NCBI GenBank assembly: GCA_019316985.1
Contig: CP079215.1
Coordinates: 1,984,001-2,048,000 of the forward strand
Length of the DNA stretch: 64,000 bases
Reading direction: 5' to 3'
DNA from: Paraniabella defluvii
GTDB taxonomy: Bacteria; Bacteroidota; Bacteroidia; Chitinophagales; Chitinophagaceae
Shown: positions 62,663 to 64,000 of the stretch, one piece after another
How the letters are laid out: each line of letters starts with the position of its first letter
Numbering within the stretch: the first letter of the stretch is position 1
Program-made: the position numbers and the translations under genes
The notes under the pieces: generated by a model
Database searches by the model: none
Told to the model about the DNA's origin: nothing
The model's input: only the letters and a program-made list of their open reading frames with translations

Positions 62663-63223
62663 ATGAAAAAGTGGTTGTTTTTAATAGCGTGCGCCATAGC
62701 AGGCGTACACGCTGCCAATGCCCAGCAATGGGCGCCTATAGATAAATCGCCTCTTGACCAGGTTTATTTTCCTATAGACTATCCGTCACTAAAGGTGAAA
62801 GGAACAAAAGAGCCCTTAAGAATGCGCGTTATTTACAGCCGGCCCAATAAAAGCAACCGCCAGATCTTTGGTTCTGAAATAGTTCCTTATGGTAAAGTGT
62901 GGCGGCTGGGCGCAAATGAGGCAACTGAGCTCGACTTGTTTACAGATGCAAAAATCGGCGGGAAGAAAGTGCCGGCCGGTCGGTACACCCTGTACGCCCT
63001 GGTTAATGAGAAGAACTGGACGTTCATCATCAATAAAGAAACGGATACCTGGGGTGCATTTAAGTATGATGCTGCAAAAGATGTTTGCCGCGTAACGGTT
63101 CCTGTTGAAAGAATGGATAAGCCTATTGAATCATTAACCATCGATCTTGAAAAAGCAGGAACCGGCGTAAATCTTGTAGCCGGCTGGGATACTGTTTCTG
63201 CAACATTACCATTCTTATTTTAA
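62663..63223 (+). CDS. DUF2911 domain secreted protein 1
   Basis: Intact 186 residues: signal peptide WLFLIACAIAGVHAANAQ, SPLDQVYFPIDYPSLKVKG, RMRVIYSRPNKSNRQIFGSE, IVPYGKVWRLGANEATELDL, GGKKVPAGRYTLYALV and VNLVAGWDTVSATLPF. The VIYSRPxxxGRxIFG and WRLGANEATE motifs define DUF2911, a secreted family of unknown function found mainly in Bacteroidota. A paralogue follows at 63243, 19 bases downstream, so this is a tandem pair. Confidence 0.88.
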   Translation: MKKWLFLIACAIAGVHAANAQQWAPIDKSPLDQVYFPIDYPSLKVKGTKEPLRMRVIYSRPNKSNRQIFGSEIVPYGKVWRLGANEATELDLFTDAKIGGKKVPAGRYTLYALVNEKNWTFIINKETDTWGAFKYDAAKDVCRVTVPVERMDKPIESLTIDLEKAGTGVNLVAGWDTVSATLPFLF

Positions 63224-63242
63224 TACATATTATAACAATTAC

Positions 63243-63900
63243 ATGACTGTGCTTTATAGGTGTTTTCTGGTTTCCTCAGTTGCAGCAATGCTGCTTGGGG
63301 TTGTAAAGAAAAACCCACTCAATCTACCACCAACTCAACTCCTCAACATTCGGGATCTGATTCAGCCGGGCATCAGGCCAACCCGCCCGTAATAGAGGAT
63401 AATAATATCTATGCTGATGTAGACATTTCACCAATGGACATGAGCTATTTTCCTTCTAAATATCCCCAGCAGAAAATAGCTGATCCTAAAACGCCACCCC
63501 GGTAATGCGGGTTATTTACAGCCGGCCCCATTTGCAGGGACGTAAGCTATTCGAAGAAATTCTTAAATATGGTCAAACCTGGAGGCTGGGCGCGAATGAA
63601 GCAACAGAGTTAGATGTTTTTCAACCGGTAACTATCGGGAATAAAAAGCTGCCGGTTGGCAGATATACCCTCTATGCCATTCCCAAAGCCGGCTACTGGA
63701 CTATTGCCGTTAATAACGACCTGGATTTATGGGGCCTGAAACAGGACGTTTCCAAAGACCTGTTAAGAGTAGAAGTACCGGTTACTTATTACAACCCGGT
63801 AATGGAGTACTTTACAATGGTTTTTGAAAAGTCTGATACAGGGGCTAACCTTATTATAGCCTGGGATGATGCGCTGGTGAAACTTCCCATAACCATTTAA
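63243..63900 (+). CDS. DUF2911 domain lipoprotein 2
   Basis: The second copy of the tandem. It starts MTVLYRCFLVSSVAAML and, with a G restored near 63300, has the lipobox LLGGC. A Ser/Thr/Pro-rich linker (KPTQSTTNSTPQHSGS) joins it to a DUF2911 domain: DMSYFPSKYPQQKIADP, VMRVIYSRPHLQGRKLF, WRLGANEATELDVFQPVTIG, PVGRYTLYAIP and ANLIIAWDDALVKLP. A further shift near 63502. About 218 residues. It differs from copy 1 by the lipid anchor and linker, so it is probably held in the outer or inner membrane. Confidence 0.85.
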
Positions 63901-63953
63901 TACCCGTATAAAATAAAAAGGAGAAGATAAGAATACCCCCTCCGTTGTTTTAC

Positions 63954-64000
63954 ATGAGAAAATTTTAATTCGGTTTATTTGTCGCCTCTTTTATACTTTG
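63954..64000 (+). CDS. Possible start of a further gene (cut by window end)
   Basis: ATG at 63954 gives MRKF and then, if one T is restored in the run of four, LIRFICRLFYTL, a signal-peptide-like hydrophobic run. A purine-rich AAAAGGAGAAG lies about 30 bases upstream. Too short to support more than a guess. Confidence 0.2.

Overview
The window is chromosomal DNA of a member of the Bacteroidota, most like a Chitinophagaceae-type soil or environmental bacterium. Supporting signs are a DPP11-type S46 peptidase, a GH51 arabinofuranosidase beside a NUDIX-type regulator, DUF2911, DUF4269 and DUF5908 proteins, SCO/DUF420 pairing, YtxH, a Bacteroidota-type extracellular contractile injection system (eCIS), and promoter boxes matching TAnnTTTG. 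The genus cannot be fixed from this sequence alone.

Sequence quality strongly shapes the annotation. Most genes longer than about 700 bp, including essential ones (mnmG, murA, gmk, nadA, fragments of recQ), are split by single-base shifts, usually one base missing from a short homopolymer. Restoring that base gives full-length, family-typical proteins. I therefore annotate whole genes across the breaks and treat the breaks as probable long-read consensus errors, not pseudogenes.

Layout. 0-4.5 kb: end of a GH51 arabinofuranosidase, its probable NUDIX regulator, YtxH protein, DPP11. 4.45-5.09 kb: AT-rich intergenic region with a cluster of DnaA-box-like sequences, a candidate oriC; two parS sites lie 7.4 kb to the right, just upstream of mnmG. 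5-15.5 kb: housekeeping (nadA, oxidoreductase, arginase-family hydrolase, fabG, DUF5715, chromate transporter, nadD, feoA, ybeY, mnmG, M28 peptidase). 15.7-35.3 kb: one co-directional eCIS operon: DUF4255/Afp16, sheath, two tube proteins, DUF5908, LysM tube-baseplate protein (Afp7), VgrG-like spike (Afp8), PAAR tip, gp25, two large baseplate proteins (Afp11, Afp12), a long coiled-coil fibre-like protein, tape measure, two probable cargo proteins (DUF4157 plus L,D-transpeptidase; peptidoglycan-binding-domain protein), and the AAA+ ATPase (Afp15). It ends in a terminator next to tRNA-Phe. 35.5-64 kb: recQ, kdsD, mannose-1-P guanylyltransferase, exonuclease, outer-membrane protein, ArsR/SRPBCC pair, DUF4269, Crp/Fnr regulator, SMR transporter, epimerase, sugar dehydrogenase, SCO/DUF420, murA, bestrophin, gmk, CNNM/CBS protein, tatC, rpiB, peptidases, AraC regulator, M23-like protein, deoxyhypusine-synthase-like enzyme, hydrolase, AcpH-like protein and two DUF2911 proteins.

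The most notable system is the eCIS with cargo candidates that both point to peptidoglycan: a DUF4157 protein ending in an L,D-transpeptidase catalytic motif and a protein with a peptidoglycan-binding-like domain, the latter translationally overlapping the assembly ATPase. Other points are a MurA with Asp in place of the fosfomycin-target Cys, the oriC/parS neighbourhood, and palindromes laid over TAnnTTTG promoters.
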